Positions 24,775 to 32,226 of a DNA stretch of 38,967 nt are shown here, piece after piece. Under the pieces are notes generated by a model, which saw only the letters and a program-made list of their open reading frames with translations, did not search any database and had not been told where the DNA came from. How positions within the stretch are numbered: the stretch's first letter is position 1; each line of letters opens with the position of its first letter. The translations under genes were made by a program, and so were the position numbers. The stretch lies in contig NZ_JAIOSW010000486.1 in assembly GCF_021107415.1 (NCBI RefSeq), forward strand, positions 1-38,967. The letters are read 5' to 3'. The DNA is from Desulfobacula sp. (GTDB taxonomy: Bacteria > Desulfobacterota > Desulfobacteria > Desulfobacterales > Desulfobacteraceae).

Positions 24775-26964
24775 ATGTCCTCAAAAATGAAAAATGAAAA
24801 TTTTAAGAAATTTAAAAAACTAGTAAAATCCTTAACATTCTATGGAAGACATTCATTTGATTCTTTAGTTGAAGATTCTTCGTCTATTATCGAAAAAGCT
24901 TATATAGATCCGTTACCTGGTAATAGTACTATTGCAGGAATAATTGATTCAAGATTTTCATTAGTTCTTGGTAGAAAGGGGACCGGTAAAAGTATATTGT
25001 TTAATGTTTGCCAAGAAAAGCTCTCTAATGAAAAACAATCTATCGCCACCTATGTGAATTGCTTTGAAATCCTTAAAGAAGAAAAATATGATTTATTTGA
25101 AAAGATCGAAAAAATCCTTGCAACCGCATCCGATATTCTAACCCAAGAAGATATTCAGGAATATATATATAGAAGAAATTTTATTGAAAAAATTCTTACC
25201 GATCTGATTAAGGAAATAAGCAAAAAACTTAAAAAAAGTTTCAAACTAAGGATACTGAAAAAATTTGGCAAGGACAAATATACAAATACTACCAAATCGT
25301 TGAAAAATTTAATTCAAACTCTACAAACCCCGAATGATTCAGAGGTTTCAATAATCAAGCAAAAACACCTTATCAGGGAGAATCAATCAAACCATAATAA
25401 GGATAGTGGATTAGGGGCTGGAATAAAAACAGAGATCAATACCGATTTGATAAAAGGCCAAACAGCTGCGAAAGCAGGTCTTGAGTTGAGCTATAAAACA
25501 AACGAATCAGATCTATCTAAGAAGATGGATTTTCAAGATTACAGTGGTATCTTTCTTTCTGTTTTTAAACCTCGTGAAATTTTTAGAGGATTATTTAAAA
25601 TTTTAGGTGAAGTCGGTATTACTAAACTATATATTTTTGCAGATGATTATTCTGAACTTAATAAAGAATATCAAGGACTTCTAAGCAATTCAATTCTATC
25701 ACAATTTCATCAATGGTCTGAACATAATATCCATGTCTCTATAGCTGGATACCCAAATAGATGCTATTTAGGCAGTGAGATAGACAGCACAAAGATTGAT
25801 GTTGTCGATATTGATTTTGATGCAATATATAAAAATTATAATTTAACAGATAAACATTTCGCAGCATTAAAATTTACAGAGCAACTTATTAAAAAAAGAT
25901 TTGAAATTTTTTGTCCTAAATCTAATTTTTTTGATTTTTTCGATAAAAATGCTGGAACTAAAGAAGATTACTACAGGGTTTTATTTCAGGCTTCGTATAA
26001 CTCACCTAGACTGATTGGTAAAATTCTCGAGTTTGCAGCAAACTCTCAAATTTCAATTGGAAAACAAATCACACCTACCGTTATAAGAAAAGGAGCCGAA
26101 AATTATTATAGCTCCCAATTAAAATATTTTGAGATAACAAGTCAGTACCAGGCAAGAGAATCAGATGTTCCCTTTTCGCCGCCAATTGATATATTAAATC
26201 AGCTTGAGTTACTAAACTTGCTTGTCAAAAAACAAAAAGGGAACCAAACAAGAATAACTGATACTAAATATAAAAATCTTTATGGAAAAACGCCACCTGT
26301 AAGTCACTTTCATATAAGTCACACGAAGGAACATCTTATTAAATTTTTATTTAATAATTATTTCATTAATAAAGTTGGAGAAGTAAGTGTTAAAACGGAT
26401 AAAAAGGTTGCCTCTATTTACTCCTTTCACCTAGGACTTTGTGAACAAAATAGAATCAAATTTTGGGAACCTACCAAACAAAGAGAATACAAGGATTATT
26501 TGAAGGAACGATTTTTCTTCCTTGATGATGAAATCCAATTTTTTATAGATAAAAGGAAAAAAATCGTTTGCAAGTCTTGCCAGACAGAGTATCCTTATTC
26601 TGAGCTTTTAATGATACAATCTTTTCACATGATGTGTAAGCAATGTGGCCAGAAATCATGTGAAATAGAAGAATTAGTAACTCAGAATAAAAAAATCCTT
26701 CAAATTGAATCGGATGCCAAATTACCTGAAGTAGAATTAAGAATGTTATCAACTATCCATGAAAAACAAAATGATTTCGATCCACTGTTTCCTAAAGATA
26801 TTGCAGGAGAAGTTGACTGTAGCTATCAGCTTGTAGGTCAAAGAATGAAAAAATTAAAAAAAGAAAAATTTGACCTTGTTTATTATGAAAAGAAACCAGA
26901 TCATTCTGGTCGATTTCGAAAAGCTTATAAATTAACAAAAAAAGCTGAAGGAACTTATTTTTAA
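24775..26964 (+). CDS. P-loop ATPase with zinc ribbon and C-terminal winged helix (putative defence ATPase)
   Basis: I do not recognise this 729-residue protein fully. Residues 60-75 hold Walker A (LGRKGTGKS, K72), and 284-295 (KLYIFADDYSEL, D290-D291) look like Walker B, so it is a STAND/AAA-like ATPase. It resembles the Sll1717-type P-loop ATPases or Orc/Cdc6-like proteins with a DNA-binding tail. Between the two motifs lie a Lys-rich helical region and a Gly/Ala-rich stretch (212-236). Near the C-terminus are a four-Cys zinc ribbon (C599-x2-C602, C621-x2-C624) and a winged-helix-like region (about 650-729). No nuclease motif is visible. The gene is much more AT-rich than its neighbours and precedes an XRE regulator and a DNA methyltransferase, which suggests an acquired defence-type block. 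The ribosome binding site is weak. Confidence 0.75.
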   Translation: MSSKMKNENFKKFKKLVKSLTFYGRHSFDSLVEDSSSIIEKAYIDPLPGNSTIAGIIDSRFSLVLGRKGTGKSILFNVCQEKLSNEKQSIATYVNCFEILKEEKYDLFEKIEKILATASDILTQEDIQEYIYRRNFIEKILTDLIKEISKKLKKSFKLRILKKFGKDKYTNTTKSLKNLIQTLQTPNDSEVSIIKQKHLIRENQSNHNKDSGLGAGIKTEINTDLIKGQTAAKAGLELSYKTNESDLSKKMDFQDYSGIFLSVFKPREIFRGLFKILGEVGITKLYIFADDYSELNKEYQGLLSNSILSQFHQWSEHNIHVSIAGYPNRCYLGSEIDSTKIDVVDIDFDAIYKNYNLTDKHFAALKFTEQLIKKRFEIFCPKSNFFDFFDKNAGTKEDYYRVLFQASYNSPRLIGKILEFAANSQISIGKQITPTVIRKGAENYYSSQLKYFEITSQYQARESDVPFSPPIDILNQLELLNLLVKKQKGNQTRITDTKYKNLYGKTPPVSHFHISHTKEHLIKFLFNNYFINKVGEVSVKTDKKVASIYSFHLGLCEQNRIKFWEPTKQREYKDYLKERFFFLDDEIQFFIDKRKKIVCKSCQTEYPYSELLMIQSFHMMCKQCGQKSCEIEELVTQNKKILQIESDAKLPEVELRMLSTIHEKQNDFDPLFPKDIAGEVDCSYQLVGQRMKKLKKEKFDLVYYEKKPDHSGRFRKAYKLTKKAEGTYF

Positions 26965-27042
26965 TCTAATTCCATCCCAATATAATAATCAATGCCGTTT
27001 CTTTAAGCAGATATGCTTTCAAATTCTCTTGACCGGGCGAAC

Positions 27043-27318
27043 TCACCTTTTTTTATTAGAAATTCCGTTTTTAGTATTTTCACTTAAAATCTCCTCTACA
27101 TCATGAACCATGTTTGCAGCAGTTGTATTTAAAATCTTGGAAAGCAGCAGCATTGTCGTCAAAGAAGGCTGTCTTAAACCTCTTTCAAGAAGTGATATAT
27201 AACTGCGGTCTAAGCCGCACTCCTGGGATAATTTTTCCTGGGACAATTTATTTAATGTTCTGAATTTCCGAAGTACTTGACCAAATATTTTTTCCGTATT
27301 CAAATTAAATTTCTCCAT
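27043..27318 (-). CDS. XRE-family regulator, resembling R-M controller (C) proteins
   Basis: This small protein is a single helix-turn-helix domain: FGQVLRKFRTLNKLSQEKLSQECGLDRSYISLLERGLRQPSLTTMLLLSKIL, followed by a short polar tail. Its size (91 residues from the chosen start) and the SYISLLERG-x-R-x-PSL pattern fit controller proteins of restriction-modification systems as well as general XRE repressors. The frame opens at 27339, but MEKFNLN at 27318 is the more usual beginning; neither start has a clear ribosome binding site, and a leaderless transcript is possible. It is divergent from the methyltransferase gene, with the palindrome CAGACTATAGTCTG between them. It is convergent with the ATPase gene, ending about 80 bp after it. 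Confidence 0.85.
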   Translation of the reverse strand: MEKFNLNTEKIFGQVLRKFRTLNKLSQEKLSQECGLDRSYISLLERGLRQPSLTTMLLLSKILNTTAANMVHDVEEILSENTKNGISNKKR

Positions 27319-27359
27319 TTTGATATTGCAACAATACATAGTTTTAAAAACAGGTTCTA

Positions 27360-27373
27360 CAGACTATAGTCTG
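27360..27373. promoter_or_regulatory. C-box-like 14-bp palindrome between regulator and methylase
   Basis: CAGACTATAGTCTG is a perfect palindrome located 20-40 bp before the regulator gene and about 100 bp before the methylase. Its GACTATAGTC core resembles the C-boxes bound by controller proteins of restriction-modification systems, for example the C.Esp1396I operators. A weaker partial copy, CAGACTAAGT, lies at 27390-27399. It is probably the operator of the adjacent XRE protein. Confidence 0.65.
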
Positions 27374-27469
27374 CAAATTATCAATTGATCAGACTAAGTT
27401 TATGTGCTACTAATTAAAATTGAAAAATGAAATTCAAAATAGCGAATATAAAAAAGGTAGCAAAAAAAT

Positions 27470-28642
27470 ATGCTTTTCAAAGCGTTACAAATAGATAACA
27501 GTCTGTCTTTGAACAGATTTTCAAAAAAAACCGGAATCCCAGTCAAAAGACTTAAATACTATAATGAAGCCAATAAAACACCGTCAGAAACGGATTTGGA
27601 ACTAATATTAAAGGAAACTGGAATTTCAAAAATTGAACTAATGCTTTTAATGGGTAATTTGAATCGAGAACTAAAATCATTAATATCAGAAAACGCTGAA
27701 CATATTAGTGAACTCTTATCGCCCAAAAAAGTAGAGAAGAAACCTATAAAAAATATTAAACCTACCTTTAAAACAGAACTTGGCAGCCTGTACCAAAGTG
27801 ATTGTTTGGACCTGATCAGGACAATTGAAAACGATAGCATTGATCTTATTTTTGCCGACCCACCTTTTAATTTAAACAAGTTATATCCATCAAAAATCAA
27901 TGATAATCTTAAAACAGATCAATATTTATCATGGTGTGAAAGCTGGGCATTTGAATGCACACGGATATTGAAGCCTGGTGGAAGTTTTTTTATTTGGAAT
28001 CTTCCCAAATGGAATTCTTATATGTCTGAATTTTTAAATACAATATTAACATTCAGACACTGGATTTCAGTAGATATTAAATATTCTCTCCCCGTCAGAG
28101 GAAGATTGTATCCGTCACACTACTCACTGCTTTATTATTGCAAAGGTAAAAAGCCCAATACTTTTCACCCGGACAGACTTTCCATGGGCATCTGCCCCCA
28201 TTGTTATGGTGATCTGAAAGATTATGGCGGTTATAAAAACAAAATGAACCCCAATGGAATAAATATAAGCGATGTATGGCTTGATATTCCACCTGTAAGA
28301 CATGCAAAATATAAAAAAAGAAATGGTTCAAATGAATTGTCCGTTAGATTGCTGGACAGGATAATAGAAATGTCCTCAAATGAAGGGGATCTTGTTTTTG
28401 ATCCATTTGGTGGATCTGGTACCACTTATGCTGTTTCTGAAATAAAAAAAAGAAGATGGATTGGAGTCGAGATCGGACCGATAGAAAGCATAATTAATAG
28501 ACTTAAAAACATACATGAAGACAGGTCAAATCTTGAAAAAATAAGGAATGATATAAATTCTTTAATCCCTGAAAAATATTATAAAAAAAGAGTTGAAAAA
28601 GGCTTGTGGACTCCTGAGTCTGTTCGAGAAAAGGCATCTTGA
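27470..28642 (+). CDS. Beta-class DNA methyltransferase (likely adenine-N6) with N-terminal helix-turn-helix
   Basis: This is a 390-residue protein. Residues 10-62 (LSLNRFSKKTGIPVKRLKYYNEANKTPSETDLELILKETG) resemble an XRE-like helix-turn-helix. The methylase begins with GSLYQSDCLDLI and the catalytic DPPF (130-133, followed by NLN), and ends with the SAM motif DPFGGSGTT (311-319) and WIGVEIG. The order, catalytic motif first and SAM motif last, defines the beta class that includes HinfI- and CcrM-like adenine methylases. Between them lies a target-recognition region (about 205-295) with HYSLLYYCKGKK and a CPHC pair (242-245) lacking an obvious partner pair. The ATG follows AAAAAGGTAG. The adjacent regulator and ATPase suggest a modification component of a defence system; the recognition sequence is unknown. 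Confidence 0.9.
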   Translation: MLFKALQIDNSLSLNRFSKKTGIPVKRLKYYNEANKTPSETDLELILKETGISKIELMLLMGNLNRELKSLISENAEHISELLSPKKVEKKPIKNIKPTFKTELGSLYQSDCLDLIRTIENDSIDLIFADPPFNLNKLYPSKINDNLKTDQYLSWCESWAFECTRILKPGGSFFIWNLPKWNSYMSEFLNTILTFRHWISVDIKYSLPVRGRLYPSHYSLLYYCKGKKPNTFHPDRLSMGICPHCYGDLKDYGGYKNKMNPNGINISDVWLDIPPVRHAKYKKRNGSNELSVRLLDRIIEMSSNEGDLVFDPFGGSGTTYAVSEIKKRRWIGVEIGPIESIINRLKNIHEDRSNLEKIRNDINSLIPEKYYKKRVEKGLWTPESVREKAS

Positions 28643-28698
28643 TTTTTCCTTTTCAATATCAGGCCTTACTGATAACAATTAAATAGCCTTTCAAGAGG

Positions 28699-29079
28699 TC
28701 ATTCCGGTATGACACCGGGTGTTGCTGGTGTTTCTTTTGCATACCGGGGTCGCCTTCGGAAAAGTGCCTCCATACCACTGCACTTTCCGCCCATGCCCCT
28801 GCATCTTCCCATTCCCCGACCCCGGGGAAATGGTCGGTTTGCCATGTTTCCAAACCCGGCAAAATTGGTGTTTCCCGTTTGGTCATAAATGAACCGTTTT
28901 TGACTGTCGCTTAACACTGCATAGGCCTCACTGACCGCCTTGAATTTATCTTCCGCATCTTTATCTGTGTTAACATCCGGGTGGAACTCCATGGCAAGTT
29001 TTCGATAGGCTTTCTTGATTTCATTCTCTGTAGCGCTTCTATCGATTTTCAACAGACTGTAATAATTTTTCAAATTCAT
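28699..29079 (-). CDS. Short J-domain (DnaJ-like) co-chaperone
   Basis: From the chosen start the product is 126 residues: a J domain ([33 protein letters not shown] with the essential HPD, and [18 protein letters not shown]) followed by a Gly/Arg/Met-rich tail with two cysteines. It lacks the zinc-finger and C-terminal substrate domains of full DnaJ, so it probably recruits DnaK to a particular client. The open frame extends to 29166, but the ATG at 29079 (MNLKNYY) is preferred. It has GAGG 8 bp upstream, and a promoter (-35 at 29161-29166) lies inside the longer frame. Its strand matches the upstream GlxA-type regulator, but it has its own promoter. The client is unknown. Confidence 0.87.
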   Translation of the reverse strand: MNLKNYYSLLKIDRSATENEIKKAYRKLAMEFHPDVNTDKDAEDKFKAVSEAYAVLSDSQKRFIYDQTGNTNFAGFGNMANRPFPRGRGMGRCRGMGGKCSGMEALFRRRPRYAKETPATPGVIPE

Positions 29080-29136
29080 CACTTTTACCTCAATCATCCT
29101 GATAAACGCCAACGCTGATACACGTTGAAAATTTGA

Positions 29137-29166
29137 AATATAGGATAGAAACTTGGTTTTTGTCAA
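29137..29166 (-). promoter_or_regulatory. Promoter of the J-domain gene
   Basis: On the minus strand TTGACA (29166-29161) is followed after 18 bp by TATATT (29142-29137). Transcription would start near 29130, about 50 bases before the chosen ATG. This supports the shorter protein start. There is no sign of a heat-shock (sigma-32) promoter. Confidence 0.55.
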
Positions 29167-29205
29167 TAAAAGTATAAAAAAATTTTAAGCGCTGATATGG
29201 AAGGG

Positions 29206-30201
29206 TCATTGCAGAACGGGTTTGTCGGAATAACCTGTAAACCGCTGCTGATATTCTTTTGGCCGCAGGCCGGTCAGCCTGACAAATACTTTCCTGAAAA
29301 AGGAAATATCCTCATACCCGACCAGATAGGTGATTTCATTGAAGGTCTGGCTGCCGTCCTCCAGCAGGTGTTTGGCGTTTTCCACCCTTAATTGCTGCAG
29401 ATACCCCAAAGGAGTGACAGAAGTGGCCTGTTTAAACCTGCGTTCCAAAGAACGGCGGCTCATCCGGTATTGTTCGGCCAGCCGGTCGTAATCAACTGAT
29501 TGGGTGTGATGCTGTTCTATCCACTTCTGGGCCTTTATAACCAAAGGATCACCATGATCTTTGGAAAAAAGAAAACAGCCGTAGGGGGCCTGCATTTCCC
29601 GTCCCAAATCCAGGACCATGGTCTTGGCGCACTGTACAGCGGTTTGCCGGCCGCAAAATTTTTCCACCAGGTAGAGGGATAAATCCATACCGGCATTCAC
29701 CCCTGCCGCACAATAGAGGCGGCCCTGGTCAATGAACATTTGGTCCTGTCTTAAATTGATCCGGGGATATTTTTGCCGGAACATCTCGGCAAACCCCCAG
29801 TGAAGGGTGGCTGATTTTCCGTCCAGCAAACCGGTTTGGGCCAGTAAAAACGCTCCTGTGCAGATACTGGCCACATGGGCACCCTGGTTGTATTGTCGAC
29901 GGATCCAGGGAACCAGTCCAGGACTTGTTTTAAGAATCTGTTTGATATAGGTGGCCGATGGAATGATAATCAAATCTGTCTTATGAATTGTCTCAATACC
30001 GCAATGGGGCTGGATAAGGACATTATACAGGGATCGAATGACTTGTCCGTCTGCCGAGGCAAGGGTGACGTCAAAAAATGGGGTTTGAGGGGACTTGCTC
30101 AGGCGATTCCAGAGCCGTCCTGCCTGGTTAAAGATATCCATGGGGCCGAAAATGGTGGTAGCCATGGAGTTATAAAGTCCGAGAATGGTTACTTTTTTCA
30201 T
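29206..30201 (-). CDS. GlxA-type AraC family transcriptional regulator (DJ-1/PfpI-like plus HTH)
   Basis: This 331-residue protein has an N-terminal DJ-1/PfpI amidotransferase-like domain (about 1-190) with the nucleophile-elbow Cys114 in ASICTGAFLLAQTGLLDG and His134 in ATLHWG. The C-terminal AraC helix-turn-helix pair spans about 221-320 (LAEQYRMSRRSLERRFKQATSVTPLGYLQQLR and TYLVGYEDISFFRKVFVRLTGLRPKEYQQRF). GlxA-type regulators sense small metabolites, often amines or amino-acid derivatives, through the N-terminal domain and activate neighbouring genes. It is divergent from the DUF3795 gene, and two 19-bp direct repeats in the shared intergenic region are good candidate binding sites. The signal is unknown. 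Confidence 0.93.
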   Translation of the reverse strand: MKKVTILGLYNSMATTIFGPMDIFNQAGRLWNRLSKSPQTPFFDVTLASADGQVIRSLYNVLIQPHCGIETIHKTDLIIIPSATYIKQILKTSPGLVPWIRRQYNQGAHVASICTGAFLLAQTGLLDGKSATLHWGFAEMFRQKYPRINLRQDQMFIDQGRLYCAAGVNAGMDLSLYLVEKFCGRQTAVQCAKTMVLDLGREMQAPYGCFLFSKDHGDPLVIKAQKWIEQHHTQSVDYDRLAEQYRMSRRSLERRFKQATSVTPLGYLQQLRVENAKHLLEDGSQTFNEITYLVGYEDISFFRKVFVRLTGLRPKEYQQRFTGYSDKPVLQ

Positions 30202-30224
30202 TGGTCTCCCTTAAATAAAGGATA

Positions 30225-30264
30225 AATGTCGATATCGCCACTTATAATGTCGTTTATGCCACTT
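30225..30264. promoter_or_regulatory. Two 19-bp direct repeats, 21 bp apart (AraC-type operator)
   Basis: AATGTCGATATCGCCACTT (30225-30243) and AATGTCGTTTATGCCACTT (30246-30264) agree at both conserved ends, AATGTCG and GCCACTT, and differ only in the middle. The 21-bp spacing puts both on the same face of the helix, as for AraC-family activators that bind direct repeats. They lie directly between the GlxA-type regulator and the divergent DUF3795 gene. Confidence 0.7.
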
Positions 30265-30318
30265 TTTTTCCTGTAAGACAACCCTTATAATCAAATTTAT
30301 TTAACGAAAGGAGAGACT

Positions 30319-30774
30319 ATGGTATCTGAACAAATTAAAGCCTCATTGGCCCCCTGCGGTCTGAGCTGTGAAAAATGCTTTGCCCACGTGGATGGAGATA
30401 TCCGCAGGTACAGTTTGAAACTCAAAGAAAAACTGAGGAATTTCGACATCTATGCCAAAAAATTTGAAACCCTGCTGGGTGATCCAATTTTTAAAAAATA
30501 TCCGGATTTTAAGGAAATGCTGGATTACTTTACTTCGGAAAACTGCAAGGGATGCCGTAATGAACAGTGCAGGCTGTTTAAAGACTGTGGAGTACGCAGC
30601 TGTCACCAGGAAAAACAAATTGATTTTTGCTTTCAGTGTGAAGAGTTCCCCTGTGACAAAACCAATTTTGATAAACACCTGTATAAAACCTGGGTGATGC
30701 TCAACGAAAAAATCAAAAAAGCAGGCATAGAACAATTCTATGAAAAGACCAGAACCCGCCCCAGATACCTCTGA
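30319..30774 (+). CDS. DUF3795 cysteine-rich protein
   Basis: This 151-residue cytoplasmic protein has eleven cysteines in two groups: APCGLSCEKC (C13, C17, C20) at the N-terminus, then C76, C79, C84, C90, C95, C104, C107 and C112 in the second half (ENCKGCRNEQC...CFQCEEFPC). This is the DUF3795 pattern, common in anaerobes and proposed to bind metal or an iron-sulfur cluster; the function is not known. A strong ribosome binding site (AAAGGAGAG) lies before the ATG. It is divergent from the GlxA-type regulator and probably controlled by it through the direct repeats between them. No partner enzyme is adjacent. Confidence 0.85.
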   Translation: MVSEQIKASLAPCGLSCEKCFAHVDGDIRRYSLKLKEKLRNFDIYAKKFETLLGDPIFKKYPDFKEMLDYFTSENCKGCRNEQCRLFKDCGVRSCHQEKQIDFCFQCEEFPCDKTNFDKHLYKTWVMLNEKIKKAGIEQFYEKTRTRPRYL

Positions 30775-31024
30775 AAAACACCCCATGAAAAGTCCGGCAG
30801 GTCCCTTTGAAACGGGGCTGCCGGCGCCAATGGCCGGGCGTTATTCAGGTTATAGATTTTCGCGATCAATCATTTAAGGCATTATTTGCTCTGGCTGTTC
30901 AGTCCTTGCTGCTATGACCTATCCAAGCCATACCGGGTACAAACCATTGGTTGCAATGTATTAAAAAAACAAATACATTAGTCATATTTTTTCAATGAAT
31001 ATATAAAAATAGGAAATGGTCAAT

Positions 31025-32209
31025 ATGGCTCTGCCTCGCCTTGATATTTTAATTTATGCCCATGATGGTCGGGGACTGGGGCATGCCAGCCGCAGTATCG
31101 GTATCGGCCTGGCCCTGCGTCGCATCTATCCTGATTTGAAAGTACTTTTTATCTCTGGTTGTCAGATTTCCCGGGAACTTATCGGTTCTGCACCCCTTGA
31201 CTGGCTCAAGCTCCCTTCATATGAAACAGAGGTTATTAACGGCAAATCACGGGGAATAGATGGTCAGAGTAATTTTACAGATAAGCAGCTTGGTGAGATC
31301 AGATCTGAAACTTTGCGCCACATTATTGAACTCTATCAGCCACGGATTGTTCTTGCTGATCACTCTCCACAAGGTAAGCATAAAGAGCTGAGGGGTGCAC
31401 TTGAGGAAACTACCAAAACCGACACAAAATGGGTACTTGGCATACGCGGAGTTATAGGTGCGGTTCCACAGGTCCGGTCTACCCTTGCCTGCGAACTGTT
31501 TGAGAAATATTATAGTGCTCTTCTCTGGTATGGTGACAGCTCTGTACTGGGCAATGAAAATATGAAACAGCTCCAAAACCAGTTTGGTATATCTCCTGTT
31601 GAATGTGGTTATGTCTCCAGGTTAACAGAGATTCACAAACAACAGAGAAAAAAATTGAGTACTGACGTGGACCTGGCCGGAACAGTGTCCATACCCTGGC
31701 TTGGTGAGTCAACATTTGACTTCATTGTTGAGCTGGCAGAAGCACTTCGTCTTTTAGGAGCATCCCATGGTAAATGGCAGATATTTATTGGTGTGGAGGA
31801 AGGTTCAAAAGATGATATAAAAATTCATTCCTTATTTCAGGATCTTGACCACTGCTCTATTGAAATTCCCAGCAGCCGCTATAATGACGCACTTGTCAAT
31901 TCAAAATGCGCCCTTATATATGGTGGTTATAATAGTTTAATGGATATTCTTCACCTTGGGATACCTTGTGTTGTTCTGGTCCGGAAGATGCAGGATAAGG
32001 AGCAGGACATTCATCTCCGACAACTCCTGATGAAAACAGGAAATCAGCTTCTTGTTTTCAGAGAAAACGATCTAAATCACGACGAACTCTTTGCGGCGTT
32101 GAAGAACCAGATTCTTGCGCCAAGACAAAAAGAAAAAACGATTAATCTAAATGGTGCCGCAATGGCAGCCGATCATCTTTTCAGACTACTGGGTAATAAA
32201 AATCCATAA
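31025..32209 (+). CDS. MurG-like GT-B glycosyltransferase family protein
   Basis: This protein of about 394 residues has a GT-B fold. The N-terminal domain begins with LDILIYAHDGRGLGHASRSIGIGLAL, the glycine/histidine-rich loop seen in MurG-like and related UDP-sugar transferases. The C-terminal domain has CALIYGGYNSLMDILHLGIPCVVLVRKMQDKEQDIH, the nucleotide-sugar binding region. The substrate is unknown; cell-envelope glycan or secondary glycoconjugate synthesis is plausible. An ATG at 31016 is also in frame, but AGGAA at 31011-31015 touches it. The same site is ideally placed 9 bp before the ATG at 31025 (MALPRLD), so that start is preferred. It stands alone and is convergent with the next gene. 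Confidence 0.8.
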   Translation: MALPRLDILIYAHDGRGLGHASRSIGIGLALRRIYPDLKVLFISGCQISRELIGSAPLDWLKLPSYETEVINGKSRGIDGQSNFTDKQLGEIRSETLRHIIELYQPRIVLADHSPQGKHKELRGALEETTKTDTKWVLGIRGVIGAVPQVRSTLACELFEKYYSALLWYGDSSVLGNENMKQLQNQFGISPVECGYVSRLTEIHKQQRKKLSTDVDLAGTVSIPWLGESTFDFIVELAEALRLLGASHGKWQIFIGVEEGSKDDIKIHSLFQDLDHCSIEIPSSRYNDALVNSKCALIYGGYNSLMDILHLGIPCVVLVRKMQDKEQDIHLRQLLMKTGNQLLVFRENDLNHDELFAALKNQILAPRQKEKTINLNGAAMAADHLFRLLGNKNP

Positions 32210-32226
32210 ATCTTCTAGCAAGACTT

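Noticed and set aside
24775..28642. Block as a phage or integrative element
   Set aside because: No integrase, transposase, attachment-site repeats or structural phage genes are visible at either edge; only base composition suggests transfer.
28657..28674. Short hairpin TATCAG...CTGATA after the methylase gene
   Set aside because: Six base pairs without a T tract is too weak to call a terminator.
29875..30225. 116-residue plus-strand frame inside the GlxA-type regulator
   Set aside because: It is antisense to the DJ-1-like domain and ends in the promoter repeats; nothing supports translation.
30343..30786. 147-residue Phe-rich minus-strand frame
   Set aside because: It mirrors the DUF3795 gene, whose cysteine pattern and ribosome binding site are convincing.
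30794..30824. Hairpin CCGGCAG...CTGCCGG as a terminator of the DUF3795 gene
   Set aside because: The pairing is real but there is no T tract after it, so termination cannot be claimed.
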